DNA from: Chloroflexota bacterium
Lineage (GTDB): Bacteria > Chloroflexota > UBA6077
DNA: 5,186 nt
Direction of reading: 5' to 3'
Assembly (NCBI GenBank): GCA_021786215.1
Contig: JAJYNT010000218.1
Coordinates: 1-5,186, forward strand
Shown: piece by piece, positions 1 to 5,119 of the stretch
How the letters are laid out: the number at the start of each line of letters is the position of its first letter
Position numbering within the stretch: position 1 is the stretch's first letter
Notes under the pieces: generated by a model
What the model saw: the letters and a program-made list of their open reading frames with translations, nothing else
What the model was told of the DNA's origin: nothing
The model's database searches: none
Position numbers and translations under genes: made by a program

Positions 1-20
1 AGGCATCTTCTCGCAACTGG

Positions 21-100
21 AGATCCTTCGCTTTTCGCTGTTCAGAAACTTCAAGTTTCTGTGCTTCGCACAGGGTTCCCGGAACCCTGGGATACTCAGG
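21..100. repeat. Chain of overlapping palindromes (REP/MITE-like intergenic repeat)
   Basis: Three perfect inverted repeats follow one another and share their ends. The first has arms 43-51 and 53-61 (CAGAAACTT/AAGTTTCTG). The second has arms 59-64 and 68-73 (CTGTGC/GCACAG, spacer TTC). The third has arms 71-79 and 81-89 (CAGGGTTCC/GGAACCCTG). A weaker fourth hairpin pairs 86-91 with 95-100 and includes one G-T pair. The CTG at 59-61 and the CAG at 71-73 each belong to two palindromes. Bases 23-27 (ATCCT) can pair with 98-102 (AGGAT) and would enclose the array like a cloverleaf. Each hairpin folds with a 3-nt loop. This structure is seen directly. Calling it a mobile or REP-like repeat is an inference from its density and its GATCCTTCGC...CTCAGGATGAC style. 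No transposase is present. Confidence 0.6.
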
Positions 101-165
101 ATGACAGGTTGGGCGCTCAGGATGACAGGTTGGGCGCTCAGGATGACAGGTTGGGCGCTCAGGAT
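97..165. repeat. 21-bp tandem direct repeat, three copies plus a 6-bp partial
   Basis: Units at 97-117, 118-138 and 139-159 are identical, and a partial CAGGAT follows at 160-165. Each unit begins CAGGATGACAGG and ends TTGGGCGCT. The array abuts the palindrome chain, and the first CAGGAT doubles as the right arm of the last hairpin, so the tandem repeat seems to have grown from the edge of that element. The unit is a multiple of three and reads through in one + frame as GAQDDRL, but no convincing gene uses that frame. Perfect identity suggests recent amplification by slippage. There are no spacers, so it is not a CRISPR array. Confidence 0.85.
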
Positions 166-216
166 TGCACCCGTTGGGCACTGCGCCTCGGAACGCGGTC
201 GCCGAGGTGGATCGGT

Positions 217-222
217 AGGAGG
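217..222 (+). promoter_or_regulatory. Shine-Dalgarno site for the 74-aa membrane protein
   Basis: AGGAGG lies 5 nt before the ATG at 228. It is near-consensus and is the main reason for accepting this short gene and its start. Confidence 0.75.
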
Positions 223-227
223 AGACC

Positions 228-452
228 ATGCACGTTGGTGAGAGACACGCCCCATGGTTTCTGTGGCCCTTTGTGGCCTTTTTCGCGCTGTTGGGAGCCA
301 TCGTCAATCTGGTGGGCAGGTTCGTCGCTATACTTCTCGGCCTGGTGTTGATGGCCGTAGGAGTGATCCTCAGCCTGACCATCGTGGGGGCTGTGGTGGG
401 GATCCCGTTGATGTTGCTGGGGTTCTCGCTGGTGGTGCGAGGACTCTTCTGA
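228..452 (+). CDS. Small glycine-rich integral membrane protein, function unknown
   Basis: This gene encodes 74 aa with a short polar N-terminus (residues 1-9) followed by an almost entirely hydrophobic chain. Residues about 10-30 (starting WFLWPFVAFF) and about 33-70 could form two or three membrane helices, with Arg31 and Arg71 the only later charges. Glycines fall at 23/30, 38/45 and 58/65/72, each pair seven residues apart, a pattern suited to close helix packing. The ATG at 228 has a near-consensus AGGAGG 5 nt upstream. There is no catalytic motif and no signal-peptidase site, so I place it in the cytoplasmic membrane and assign no function. I recall similar short VGIPL...GFLLMVRGLF-ended hypothetical proteins in environmental bacteria, but cannot name a family. 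It stands alone: no same-strand gene is close enough to be a confident operon partner, and the intergenic repeat lies just upstream. Confidence 0.72.
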   Translation: MHVGERHAPWFLWPFVAFFALLGAIVNLVGRFVAILLGLVLMAVGVILSLTIVGAVVGIPLMLLGFSLVVRGLF

Positions 453-471
453 GCGACACAGATGGCAAACT

Positions 472-488
472 GTTCGCGTCCGGCGAAC
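472..488. repeat. Small hairpin just after the 74-aa gene
   Basis: GTTCGC (472-477) and GCGAAC (483-488) are perfect 6-bp arms around a 5-nt loop, 19 nt after the stop of the small membrane gene. No T-run follows, so it is only a weak terminator or RNA-processing candidate. Confidence 0.3.
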
Positions 489-527
489 GGGCAACTTCTT
501 GTCGCCGGCGATGGGAAAGGGTGAGCT

Positions 528-620
528 GTGGGGCGGCGAGCGACTTGGTACCTGGCTCTGGTCCTGCTGATCCTGGTCCTCATAGCTGCCCTGGCCGCCG
601 TGACAGTCCTGCGCCTGTAG
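528..620 (+). CDS. Possible 30-aa single-helix membrane peptide
   Basis: A GTG-started frame of 30 codons encodes a positive N-terminus (GRRATW, residues 2-7) followed by one hydrophobic stretch rich in Leu, Val and Ala (residues about 8-28), ending at TAG 618-620. The shape fits a small inner-membrane peptide with its N-terminus inside by the positive-inside rule. A purine-rich AAAGGGTGAG at 516-525 precedes the GTG; its AGG ends 7 nt before the start, a usable ribosome binding site. It lies 75 nt after the 74-aa membrane gene and could be co-transcribed with it. Against it: GTG start, very short length, and the ease with which GC-rich DNA produces Leu/Val/Ala runs by chance. No family is recognised. 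Confidence 0.33.
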   Translation: MGRRATWYLALVLLILVLIAALAAVTVLRL

Positions 621-668
621 ATAGAGGTCAGCCAGGATGACACCTAATAGGATCTGTGTGGCATAGTA

Positions 669-785
669 CTAAGCGCAAACGATGCTGACCAAGGGGCTGT
701 TCCACCCCATCAGCAGCGGAAGCACCAATGCTGCCAGTGCGACCAACCCGACCAGCGCCAGCACCCACAATAGTATCAGAGCCAT
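669..785 (-). CDS. Possible 38-aa single-helix membrane peptide
   Basis: On the minus strand an ATG at 785 opens 38 codons. Residues 2-26 are a continuous hydrophobic helix (begins ALILLWVLALVG), followed by a short tail GWNSPLVSIVCA with a penultimate Cys. The frame stays open upstream for another 28 codons with an ATG at 869, but that extension is polar and low in character, so the start at 785 is preferred. No good Shine-Dalgarno is visible: only GGGACGGC lies immediately before the ATG, which weakens the call. Composition resembles the 30-aa frame at 528-620 on the opposite strand, and the two would converge. Function unknown. It may be a chance frame. Confidence 0.3.
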   Translation of the reverse strand: MALILLWVLALVGLVALAALVLPLLMGWNSPLVSIVCA

Positions 786-1139
786 GCCGTCCCATTGAGG
801 AAAACGTTTATGGTTCTGTCCGGCCGGATCTGAACTGCCCGATGGGTCCCTGTTCGAAGATCGATGCATCGTTCTTGTCGAGGTTCAGTTTCTGGTGGCG
901 GGATCGCGTCTCGATCCGCTCTGCAAATCGTTGTAGCGTGGCCGTCGCTGAATAACTGTTCCCGCTGCCCTCGGAGTGCTACTTTGCCCGAGTGTGACTA
1001 TCCATGTAGATCGCTCACTAAATGCTAGGAGTGCAGTATTGAGAGGACCTGAGTTGCCGCTGAAGGGAAACTGAAGATCCGTTTAAACCGGCAGGCTCAT
1101 GCTGCCGGATGCCATCCTGTTCCATGAAGAGCGGACACA
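786..1139. other. Gene-free stretch with several inverted repeats
   Basis: I see no convincing gene here on either strand. The stretch holds imperfect palindromes: TCCGGCCGGA at 819-828 (10 bp perfect, with GTTC at 813-816 and GAAC at 832-835 outside it); CGATGCATCG at 862-871, flanked after one mismatch by AAGA (857-860) and TCTT (873-876); and a hairpin at 898-919 whose arms pair GCGG-ATCG with CGATCCGC around a 5-nt loop with one bulged G. Weaker pairs lie at 935-949 (AGCG/CGCT) and 970-992 (CTCGG/CCGAG). The structures are visible; any regulatory role is inference. A strong hairpin at 1088-1108 is listed separately. Confidence 0.5.
1088..1108. terminator. Perfect 7-bp stem-loop, possible minus-strand terminator or operator
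   Basis: CCGGCAG (1088-1094) and CTGCCGG (1102-1108) are perfect arms around the 7-nt loop GCTCATG. On the minus strand the hairpin is followed by TTTAAAC, a weak U-tract; on the plus strand no T-run follows. It lies about 32 bp upstream of the -35 box of the candidate kinase promoter, so it might instead be a regulator site. No minus-strand gene clearly ends here, so the terminator reading is unproven. Confidence 0.3.
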
Positions 1140-1168
1140 TTGCGCTGAAAGCAGGCCCCCGCTACACT
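1140..1168 (+). promoter_or_regulatory. Candidate sigma70-type promoter for the two-component operon
   Basis: TTGCGC (1140-1145) and TACACT (1163-1168) are separated by 17 nt. The -35 keeps the TTG core and the -10 matches TATAAT at four of six positions. Transcription would start near 1175, giving a leader of about 70 nt before the TTG start codon at 1245. This is a visual match only. Confidence 0.38.
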
Positions 1169-1233
1169 TACTGTCACCGAGCTTCTTTCTAGTTGCAGTT
1201 GCCGATGAAGGGGCCCAAATGCGTGCGGATCGC

Positions 1234-1240
1234 GGAGGTG
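1234..1240 (+). promoter_or_regulatory. Shine-Dalgarno site that fixes the TTG start of the kinase
   Basis: GGAGGTG at 1234-1240 places its GGAGG core 6 nt before the TTG at 1245. No ATG or GTG in the same frame lies near, so this site decides the start. Confidence 0.7.
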
Positions 1241-1244
1241 TGCG

Positions 1245-3479
1245 TTGCGGTTGAGAAATCCCTGGCGCAGCCTGCGGATCAAGATCATCGCATGGTCTTT
1301 TGTACCCACTTCCATCATCCTCCTGGCCGCGGGGCTCGTGAGCTTTCATGCCTACCAGAGGGTGACCGAGGATCTGGTTCTCGGTCGCAACCAGGAGTTG
1401 GCGCGCCTCTCTACCGGCCAGTTGTCGGCGGACCTCACCGAGTATTCCGATCTGCTCACCGGATTGGCCAGAATGACCGACATGCGTGGCGACGACCCGG
1501 TAGTGCAGCGGGCGGCCCTTCATCGAGCGGCGAACCGCCTCGTGGTATTCGATGCAGGCGCGGTGATCATCAACCGATATGGCCGGGTGATCGCCGCGGA
1601 GCCCGCACGGCCGGAGATAGTGGACCAGAACTGGTCCAGCCGTCCCTACTACTGGCAGATGTTGCACTCCGAGGCTCCGATCTTCTCCGACGTGGTTGCC
1701 GATGGTCAGGGCGGCTCCGAGGTGATCGTCGTGGCGGTGCCGCTACTGGGGGATCAGGCAGAGTATCAGGGAACCCTGGTGGGCATGTTCAGGCTGGGCA
1801 TCACCCCGGTCAGCTCTTTCTATGGGGGCATCATCAAGCTGCGGGTTGGGGAGGGCGGCAACACCTATCTGGTGGATGGTGCGGGGCGCGTGATCTACCA
1901 CTCCAATACCGACCTCATCGGCAGCGACTTTTCGTGGAGAGACGTGGTGCGGCAGGTTGTGAGCCGGAAATCGGGCCAGAGCTTCACCACCGATGGAGAG
2001 GGCCGCCGAGTCGTGGCTAGCTTCGCGCCCGTGTCGGGCACCTCCTGGGGACTGGTCACCGAGGAGAGATGGGACGCCTTGATGGCTCCCAGCCAGGGTT
2101 ATCGCCTCTTCCTGATGCTGCTCCTGGCGCTCGGCGTGGCTGTGCCGGCCCTCGTCGTGACAGTTGGCGTCCGGAGGGTGACGGGCCCGATCGCCGATCT
2201 CATCGTCGCTTCGCGGAGGGTGGCCGGGGGCGATTTTGGCCAGACCATCACCGTCACGACCGGGGACGACTTGGAGGAGCTGGCCAAGCAGTTCAATCTC
2301 ATGTCGGCCCAGCTGAAGGAGTCCTATGCCAACCTTGAGCGAAAGGTGGCCGATCGCACGCGGGAGCTGGCCGCCCTCAACGCCATAGCGGCGGCGGTGA
2401 GTGGCTCCCTGGATCTGGATGAGATCCTCTCGGACGCCCTGGACAAGACCCTCCAGACCATGGAGATCGAAGCCGGTGGGATCTATCTTCTGGAGAAGCA
2501 GTCTCAGCTCAGGATCGTGGCCCATCGCGGGTTGAGCCCACGGTTCGTGGCTGCGATCGACGGATTGAGATTGGGCGATGGGTTCTGCGGTCACGTGGTG
2601 CAGACGGGTTCCTCTCTGGTGGTGGAGGACGCGTCTGGAGACCATCGGTTCCCCCCCACGGTATCGCCGAGCGAGGCCCACAGCTCCCTGGCTGCTGTAC
2701 CACTCAGCTCTGGGGGGAAAACGTTGGGCGCTCTGTTCGTCGTTGCCAGGCATTCCAGGCAGTTCACATCCCAGGATGTCCAACTGCTCAGTTCCATCGG
2801 CAATCAAATCGGGGTGGCGGCGGAGAACGCCCGCCTCTACGAGCAGGCCCAGCAGCTGGCCGTGATTGAGGAGCGGAACCGCCTCGCACGCGACCTGCAC
2901 GACTCCGTCACCCAGGCAGTGTATGGGGTCACCCTCTATGCCGAAGCTGCGGCCCGGCTGCTCTCCGCCGGGAAGACCGAGACGGTGATATCACATCTGC
3001 GAGAGCTGCGCTCCACGGCGCAGCAGGCGCTGAGGGAGATGCGTTCCCTCATTTTCGAGCTCCGGCCCCCGGATCTGGAGAAAGACGGATTGGTGGCGGC
3101 CCTGCAGGCTCGCCTGGAGTCCGTGGAGGGACGCACCGGACTGGAGACTGTCTTCAAGATTGATGGAAATGTGGTCTTGCCCATAGCGATTCAACAGGAG
3201 CTTTATCGGATCGCCCAGGAGGCGCTGAACAACGCCCTCCACCACGCTCAGGCTCGAACCGTCCGGCTGCATCTCAAGCAGGCAGGTGATCAGGTGGCGC
3301 TGGAGATCGCCGACGATGGTGTGGGGTTTGATCCCGCCAAGGCGAGCGAGCGCGGCGGGCTGGGGTTGAGAGGAATGGAGGAGCGGGTCGCCGGGCTGGG
3401 AGGCAGGCTGGCCGTAGAGAGCAAGCCGGGCGAGGGCACCACGGTCCGGGTGGAAGTGAGAACTCAGAGGAACTCGTAG
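1245..3479 (+). CDS. dCache-HAMP-GAF sensor histidine kinase (HisKA_3/NarX-DegS type)
   Basis: This is a 744-aa membrane sensor kinase. Domains in order: membrane helix 1 at about 14-36; an extracytoplasmic double-Cache-like region at about 40-275 (including SSRPYYWQML near 131-140 and the strand VIVVAVPLLG); membrane helix 2 at about 287-309; HAMP at about 306-360 (Pro315, DDLEELAKQF); a coiled linker with VADRTREL (368-375); GAF at about 385-530; HisKA_3 dimerisation domain at about 540-610; and HATPase at about 645-740. The phospho-accepting histidine is His552 in RLARDLHDSVTQ. The N-box is EALNNALHHA (659-668), G1 is DDGVGF (690-695) and G2 is GGLGLRG (704-710), so the catalytic core looks complete. 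D553 to Q557 is a DxxxQ phosphatase motif as in NarX. It starts at TTG 1245 behind a strong GGAGGTG. The response regulator follows after 42 nt. The ligand cannot be told from sequence. All the main domains appear intact. Confidence 0.95.
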   Translation: MRLRNPWRSLRIKIIAWSFVPTSIILLAAGLVSFHAYQRVTEDLVLGRNQELARLSTGQLSADLTEYSDLLTGLARMTDMRGDDPVVQRAALHRAANRLVVFDAGAVIINRYGRVIAAEPARPEIVDQNWSSRPYYWQMLHSEAPIFSDVVADGQGGSEVIVVAVPLLGDQAEYQGTLVGMFRLGITPVSSFYGGIIKLRVGEGGNTYLVDGAGRVIYHSNTDLIGSDFSWRDVVRQVVSRKSGQSFTTDGEGRRVVASFAPVSGTSWGLVTEERWDALMAPSQGYRLFLMLLLALGVAVPALVVTVGVRRVTGPIADLIVASRRVAGGDFGQTITVTTGDDLEELAKQFNLMSAQLKESYANLERKVADRTRELAALNAIAAAVSGSLDLDEILSDALDKTLQTMEIEAGGIYLLEKQSQLRIVAHRGLSPRFVAAIDGLRLGDGFCGHVVQTGSSLVVEDASGDHRFPPTVSPSEAHSSLAAVPLSSGGKTLGALFVVARHSRQFTSQDVQLLSSIGNQIGVAAENARLYEQAQQLAVIEERNRLARDLHDSVTQAVYGVTLYAEAAARLLSAGKTETVISHLRELRSTAQQALREMRSLIFELRPPDLEKDGLVAALQARLESVEGRTGLETVFKIDGNVVLPIAIQQELYRIAQEALNNALHHAQARTVRLHLKQAGDQVALEIADDGVGFDPAKASERGGLGLRGMEERVAGLGGRLAVESKPGEGTTVRVEVRTQRNS

Positions 3480-3507
3480 GGACTCAGACTTCCTCAAGAT
3501 TCATCAC

Positions 3508-3514
3508 AGGGAGG
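3508..3514 (+). promoter_or_regulatory. Shine-Dalgarno site for the response regulator GTG start
   Basis: AGGGAGG at 3508-3514 sits 7 nt before GTG 3522. It supports the GTG as the true start and shows that the regulator has its own initiation site within the 42-nt gap after the kinase stop. Confidence 0.75.
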
Positions 3515-3521
3515 TTCTACG

Positions 3522-4184
3522 GTGGGCAACGCGATTCGAGTGTTGATTGCTGACGACCACAGCATAGTTCGCAAGGGGATCCGGGCGCTGCTGGCGACTG
3601 AGCCGGACATAGAAGTTGTGGGGGAGGCGGGTGATGGACTGGAGGCCATCAGCCAGGATGAGCGGCTCCGGCCCGACGTCATCCTGATGGACATGGTGAT
3701 GCCTCAGGTGGACGGGATCGAGGCAATCCGGCGGATCACGGCTCGCCGGCCGGGCGCCCGCATCCTGGTTCTCACCAGCTTTGCCGCCGATGAGAAGGTC
3801 TTCCCGGCTATCAAGGCGGGAGCGCTGGGGTACCTGCTGAAGGATTCCGGTCCTGAGGAGTTGGTGCAGGCCATCCACCAGGTGCACCAGGGGCAGCCTT
3901 CCCTCCACCCAACCATAGCCCGCAAGCTGCTGCAGGAGCTGTCGAGTCCGGCGACGAGAGCGGCGGCGCCGGATCCCCTGACGGAGCGGGAGTTGGAGGT
4001 GTTGCGGCTGGTGGCCAAAGGGGAGAGCAATCGGCAGATCGCCGAGGATATGGTGATCAGCGAGGCAACGGTGCGTACCCACGTCAGCAACATCCTGGGC
4101 AAGCTACACCTGGCCAGCCGCACCGAGGCCGCCCTCTATGCGCTGCGGGAGGGGATAGCCACCCTGGAGAACATCAGCGAGTAG
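3522..4184 (+). CDS. NarL/FixJ-family response regulator (receiver plus LuxR-type HTH)
   Basis: A 220-aa cytoplasmic transcription regulator of the usual length for this family. The receiver domain spans about 5-120: acidic pair Asp11/Asp12, phospho-acceptor Asp57 in LMDMVMP, Thr85 in VLTSF, and Lys107 in YLLKD, all the expected positions. A linker of about 30 residues rich in Ala and Pro leads to the LuxR/GerE helix-turn-helix at about 151-212, starting PLTERELEVLRLVAKG and including NRQIAEDMVISEATVRTHVSNIL, with recognition helix near 180-193. It is the evident partner of the upstream kinase: same strand, 42 nt apart, and HisKA_3 kinases typically pair with NarL-type regulators. Phosphorylation should promote dimerisation and DNA binding. 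Its target genes are not evident here; the palindromes upstream of the kinase could be autoregulatory sites, but that is inference. A strong stem-loop follows the stop codon. Confidence 0.96.
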   Translation: MGNAIRVLIADDHSIVRKGIRALLATEPDIEVVGEAGDGLEAISQDERLRPDVILMDMVMPQVDGIEAIRRITARRPGARILVLTSFAADEKVFPAIKAGALGYLLKDSGPEELVQAIHQVHQGQPSLHPTIARKLLQELSSPATRAAAPDPLTERELEVLRLVAKGESNRQIAEDMVISEATVRTHVSNILGKLHLASRTEAALYALREGIATLENISE

Positions 4185-4187
4185 CGC

Positions 4188-4234
4188 GACACACCCCGGA
4201 CCCCAGAGGACACCCTGGAAGCTCGGGGTGTGTC
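4188..4234 (+). terminator. Long stem-loop terminator after the two-component operon
   Basis: Perfect 11-bp arms GACACACCCCG (4188-4198) and CGGGGTGTGTC (4224-4234) begin 3 nt after the regulator stop. The 25-nt loop can form an inner hairpin, CCAG (4203-4206) with CTGG (4215-4218). Only CTT follows instead of a full U-tract, so it may act as a U-poor intrinsic terminator or as a 3-prime stability hairpin. It also separates the operon from the converging toxin gene. Confidence 0.65.
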
Positions 4235-4322
4235 CTTACCAGATGGTGGCGAGGCGAGCCTTGAGGTGACAAAGGGAACGACGGGCTCTATCGATGCAGG
4301 CTCACGGTACAGGCAAAGGAAC

Positions 4323-4757
4323 TTACTCGATCGGTTGGGACTGCAGAATGTCCAGGAACTCGCGAGGGCTCACTATGGCCACCTTCTGATAGTGACCGAG
4401 TCTCTGGAGCTTGGCGTCGCCGGTGACCAGGTAGTCGGCGCCGGCCGAGATGGCGGTGGCCAGGATTAGGTCGTCTTCGGGGTGGGTGGCCACGCCATGG
4501 ACCTCATGGCTCATGAGGGTGCAGGGGGTCTCGTGCTCCAGCAGATCGCGCAGGCGGGCTATGTCAGCTGAGCTGATGTGGTACTTGCGCCTGATCCGGT
4601 CCCGACCGAGGGTGGTCAGGACCTCGGCGATAATGACGGAGCTGGTGGCGAGAGTAAACTGCTGCGCTCGGGCGGCCTCCAGGACGCGGTTTGGGACCCC
4701 CCGCGGCTCAAGGATCGCCGAGACGATGGTGTTGGTATCGAGCACGGCAACGATCAT
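4323..4757 (-). CDS. PIN-domain ribonuclease toxin of a type II toxin-antitoxin pair (COG1569-like)
   Basis: A 144-aa PIN-domain protein covering the whole fold. The acidic residues expected to bind Mg2+/Mn2+ are present: Asp7 in VLDTNTIVSAI, Glu45 in SSVIIAEVL, Asp95/Asp96 in HPEDDLILATA and Asp114 in YLVTGDAKL. The pattern fits the 'putative toxin-antitoxin system toxin component, PIN family' group (COG1569) better than classical VapC, chiefly in VLDTNTIVSAI, HPEDD and the C-terminal PREFLDIL. PIN toxins are RNases that stop translation by cutting RNA; the target here is unknown. It lies 9 nt downstream of the antitoxin. No clear Shine-Dalgarno precedes its ATG, so translation is probably coupled to the antitoxin. 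All catalytic positions are intact, so it is likely active. It converges on the response regulator across 138 nt. Confidence 0.9.
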   Translation of the reverse strand: MIVAVLDTNTIVSAILEPRGVPNRVLEAARAQQFTLATSSVIIAEVLTTLGRDRIRRKYHISSADIARLRDLLEHETPCTLMSHEVHGVATHPEDDLILATAISAGADYLVTGDAKLQRLGHYQKVAIVSPREFLDILQSQPIE

Positions 4758-4766
4758 CAGTCGTGT

Positions 4767-5066
4767 CTAAGACGCCTTCCGCTCTCGTTTCTCCCTTCGC
4801 ATGGCGGCGATCTCCTCGGCGACGTCCCGCTCCACCTCCTCGGGCGCCTTGTCGAGGTTGCGACTCCGGATCTCGTCGACCACCTGGAATCGCTCCTCCC
4901 GCTCCCGATCCAGACGGGTCCAGCGCTCGAAGTCGGCCAGGGATACGATGGCCACGACGGGGATCCCACCCTTGTCCACGATGATGCGGGCCTGGCGGTT
5001 GTATACCTGCCTCATGAGCTGGCCGAGCTTCTGTCGGGCCTCGGCGGCTGGAACTGTCTGAGTCAT
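4767..5066 (-). CDS. Phd/YefM-family antitoxin
   Basis: A 99-aa antitoxin taken from ATG 5066. Residues 1-50 form the Phd/YefM DNA-binding and dimerisation fold: VPAAEARQKLGQLMRQV (5-21), a strand RIIVDKGGIPVVAIVS (27-42) and LADFERW. Residues 51-99 are a highly charged, helical tail (RLDREREERF..., ending RREKRERKAS) that should wrap and inhibit the PIN toxin. The frame is open to an ATG at 5120, but that codon overlaps the promoter -10, so it is unlikely to be translated. Two GTG codons at 5084 and 5081 follow a good GAGGAG at 5090-5095 and would give 105 or 104 aa; they are real alternatives. ATG 5066 is preferred because family members usually start just before VPAAEAR and an AAGGAG precedes it, though only 3 nt away. 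It should repress its own operon together with the toxin. Confidence 0.88.
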   Translation of the reverse strand: MTQTVPAAEARQKLGQLMRQVYNRQARIIVDKGGIPVVAIVSLADFERWTRLDREREERFQVVDEIRSRNLDKAPEEVERDVAEEIAAMRREKRERKAS

Positions 5067-5069
5067 GAT

Positions 5070-5096
5070 CTCCTTGCCCACCACCCTATCTCCTCT
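5070..5096 (-). promoter_or_regulatory. Two tandem Shine-Dalgarno sites that leave the antitoxin start ambiguous
   Basis: Reading the minus strand, GAGGAG (5090-5095) lies 5 nt before GTG 5084 and 8 nt before GTG 5081, while AAGGAG (5070-5075) lies 3 nt before ATG 5066. All three starts share one frame. Confidence 0.55.
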
Positions 5097-5106
5097 CGGT
5101 GAGTTT

Positions 5107-5119
5107 TGTACAATATACA
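5107..5119. promoter_or_regulatory. Candidate antitoxin operator (TGTACA with TGTA/TACA dyad)
   Basis: A TGTACA hexamer at 5107-5112 overlaps the edge of the -10 box by one base, and TGTA (5107-5110) with TACA (5116-5119) forms a dyad that covers the whole -10. YefM-YoeB of E. coli binds palindromes with a TGTACA core, so binding here by the Phd/YefM antitoxin would block RNA polymerase. The motif is seen; the binding is inferred. Confidence 0.5.

Noticed and set aside
97..165. CRISPR array
   Set aside because: Units are directly adjacent with no spacers, and no cas genes are present.
61..351. A 96-codon plus-strand frame whose N-terminal part contains GAQDDRL repeats
   Set aside because: It begins inside the palindrome chain, reads through the tandem repeat and overlaps the better-supported 74-aa gene in another frame. 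The open frame follows simply from a 21-bp unit without stops.
462..524. 20-codon frame between the 74-aa gene and the 30-aa frame
   Set aside because: Very short, no ribosome binding site, and no protein-like features.
1109..1192. 27-codon plus-strand frame starting at ATG 1109
   Set aside because: It overlaps the candidate promoter and hairpin, lacks a ribosome binding site and has no recognisable features.
1083..1667. Minus-strand frame of 194 codons
   Set aside because: It lies antisense to the 5-prime end of the kinase and has no recognisable domain; such frames are usual opposite GC-rich genes.
1193..2020. 275-codon plus-strand frame overlapping the kinase
   Set aside because: Out of frame with a protein that has clear domains; its product is rich in Gly, Arg and Pro, as is typical of a shadow frame.
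1743..2900. 385-codon minus-strand frame
   Set aside because: Fully antisense to the kinase; the translation shows no domain and its openness follows from the codon bias of the real gene.
3504..4082. 192-codon minus-strand frame opposite the response regulator
   Set aside because: Antisense shadow with no domain; the plus-strand regulator explains the stretch completely.
4292..4310. GCCTG...GCCTG sequence after the toxin stop as a terminator
   Set aside because: It is a direct repeat rather than an inverted one and forms no stable stem; no toxin terminator is visible.
4578..5102. 174-codon plus-strand frame across the toxin-antitoxin genes
   Set aside because: Antisense to two well-supported genes and without any recognisable motif.
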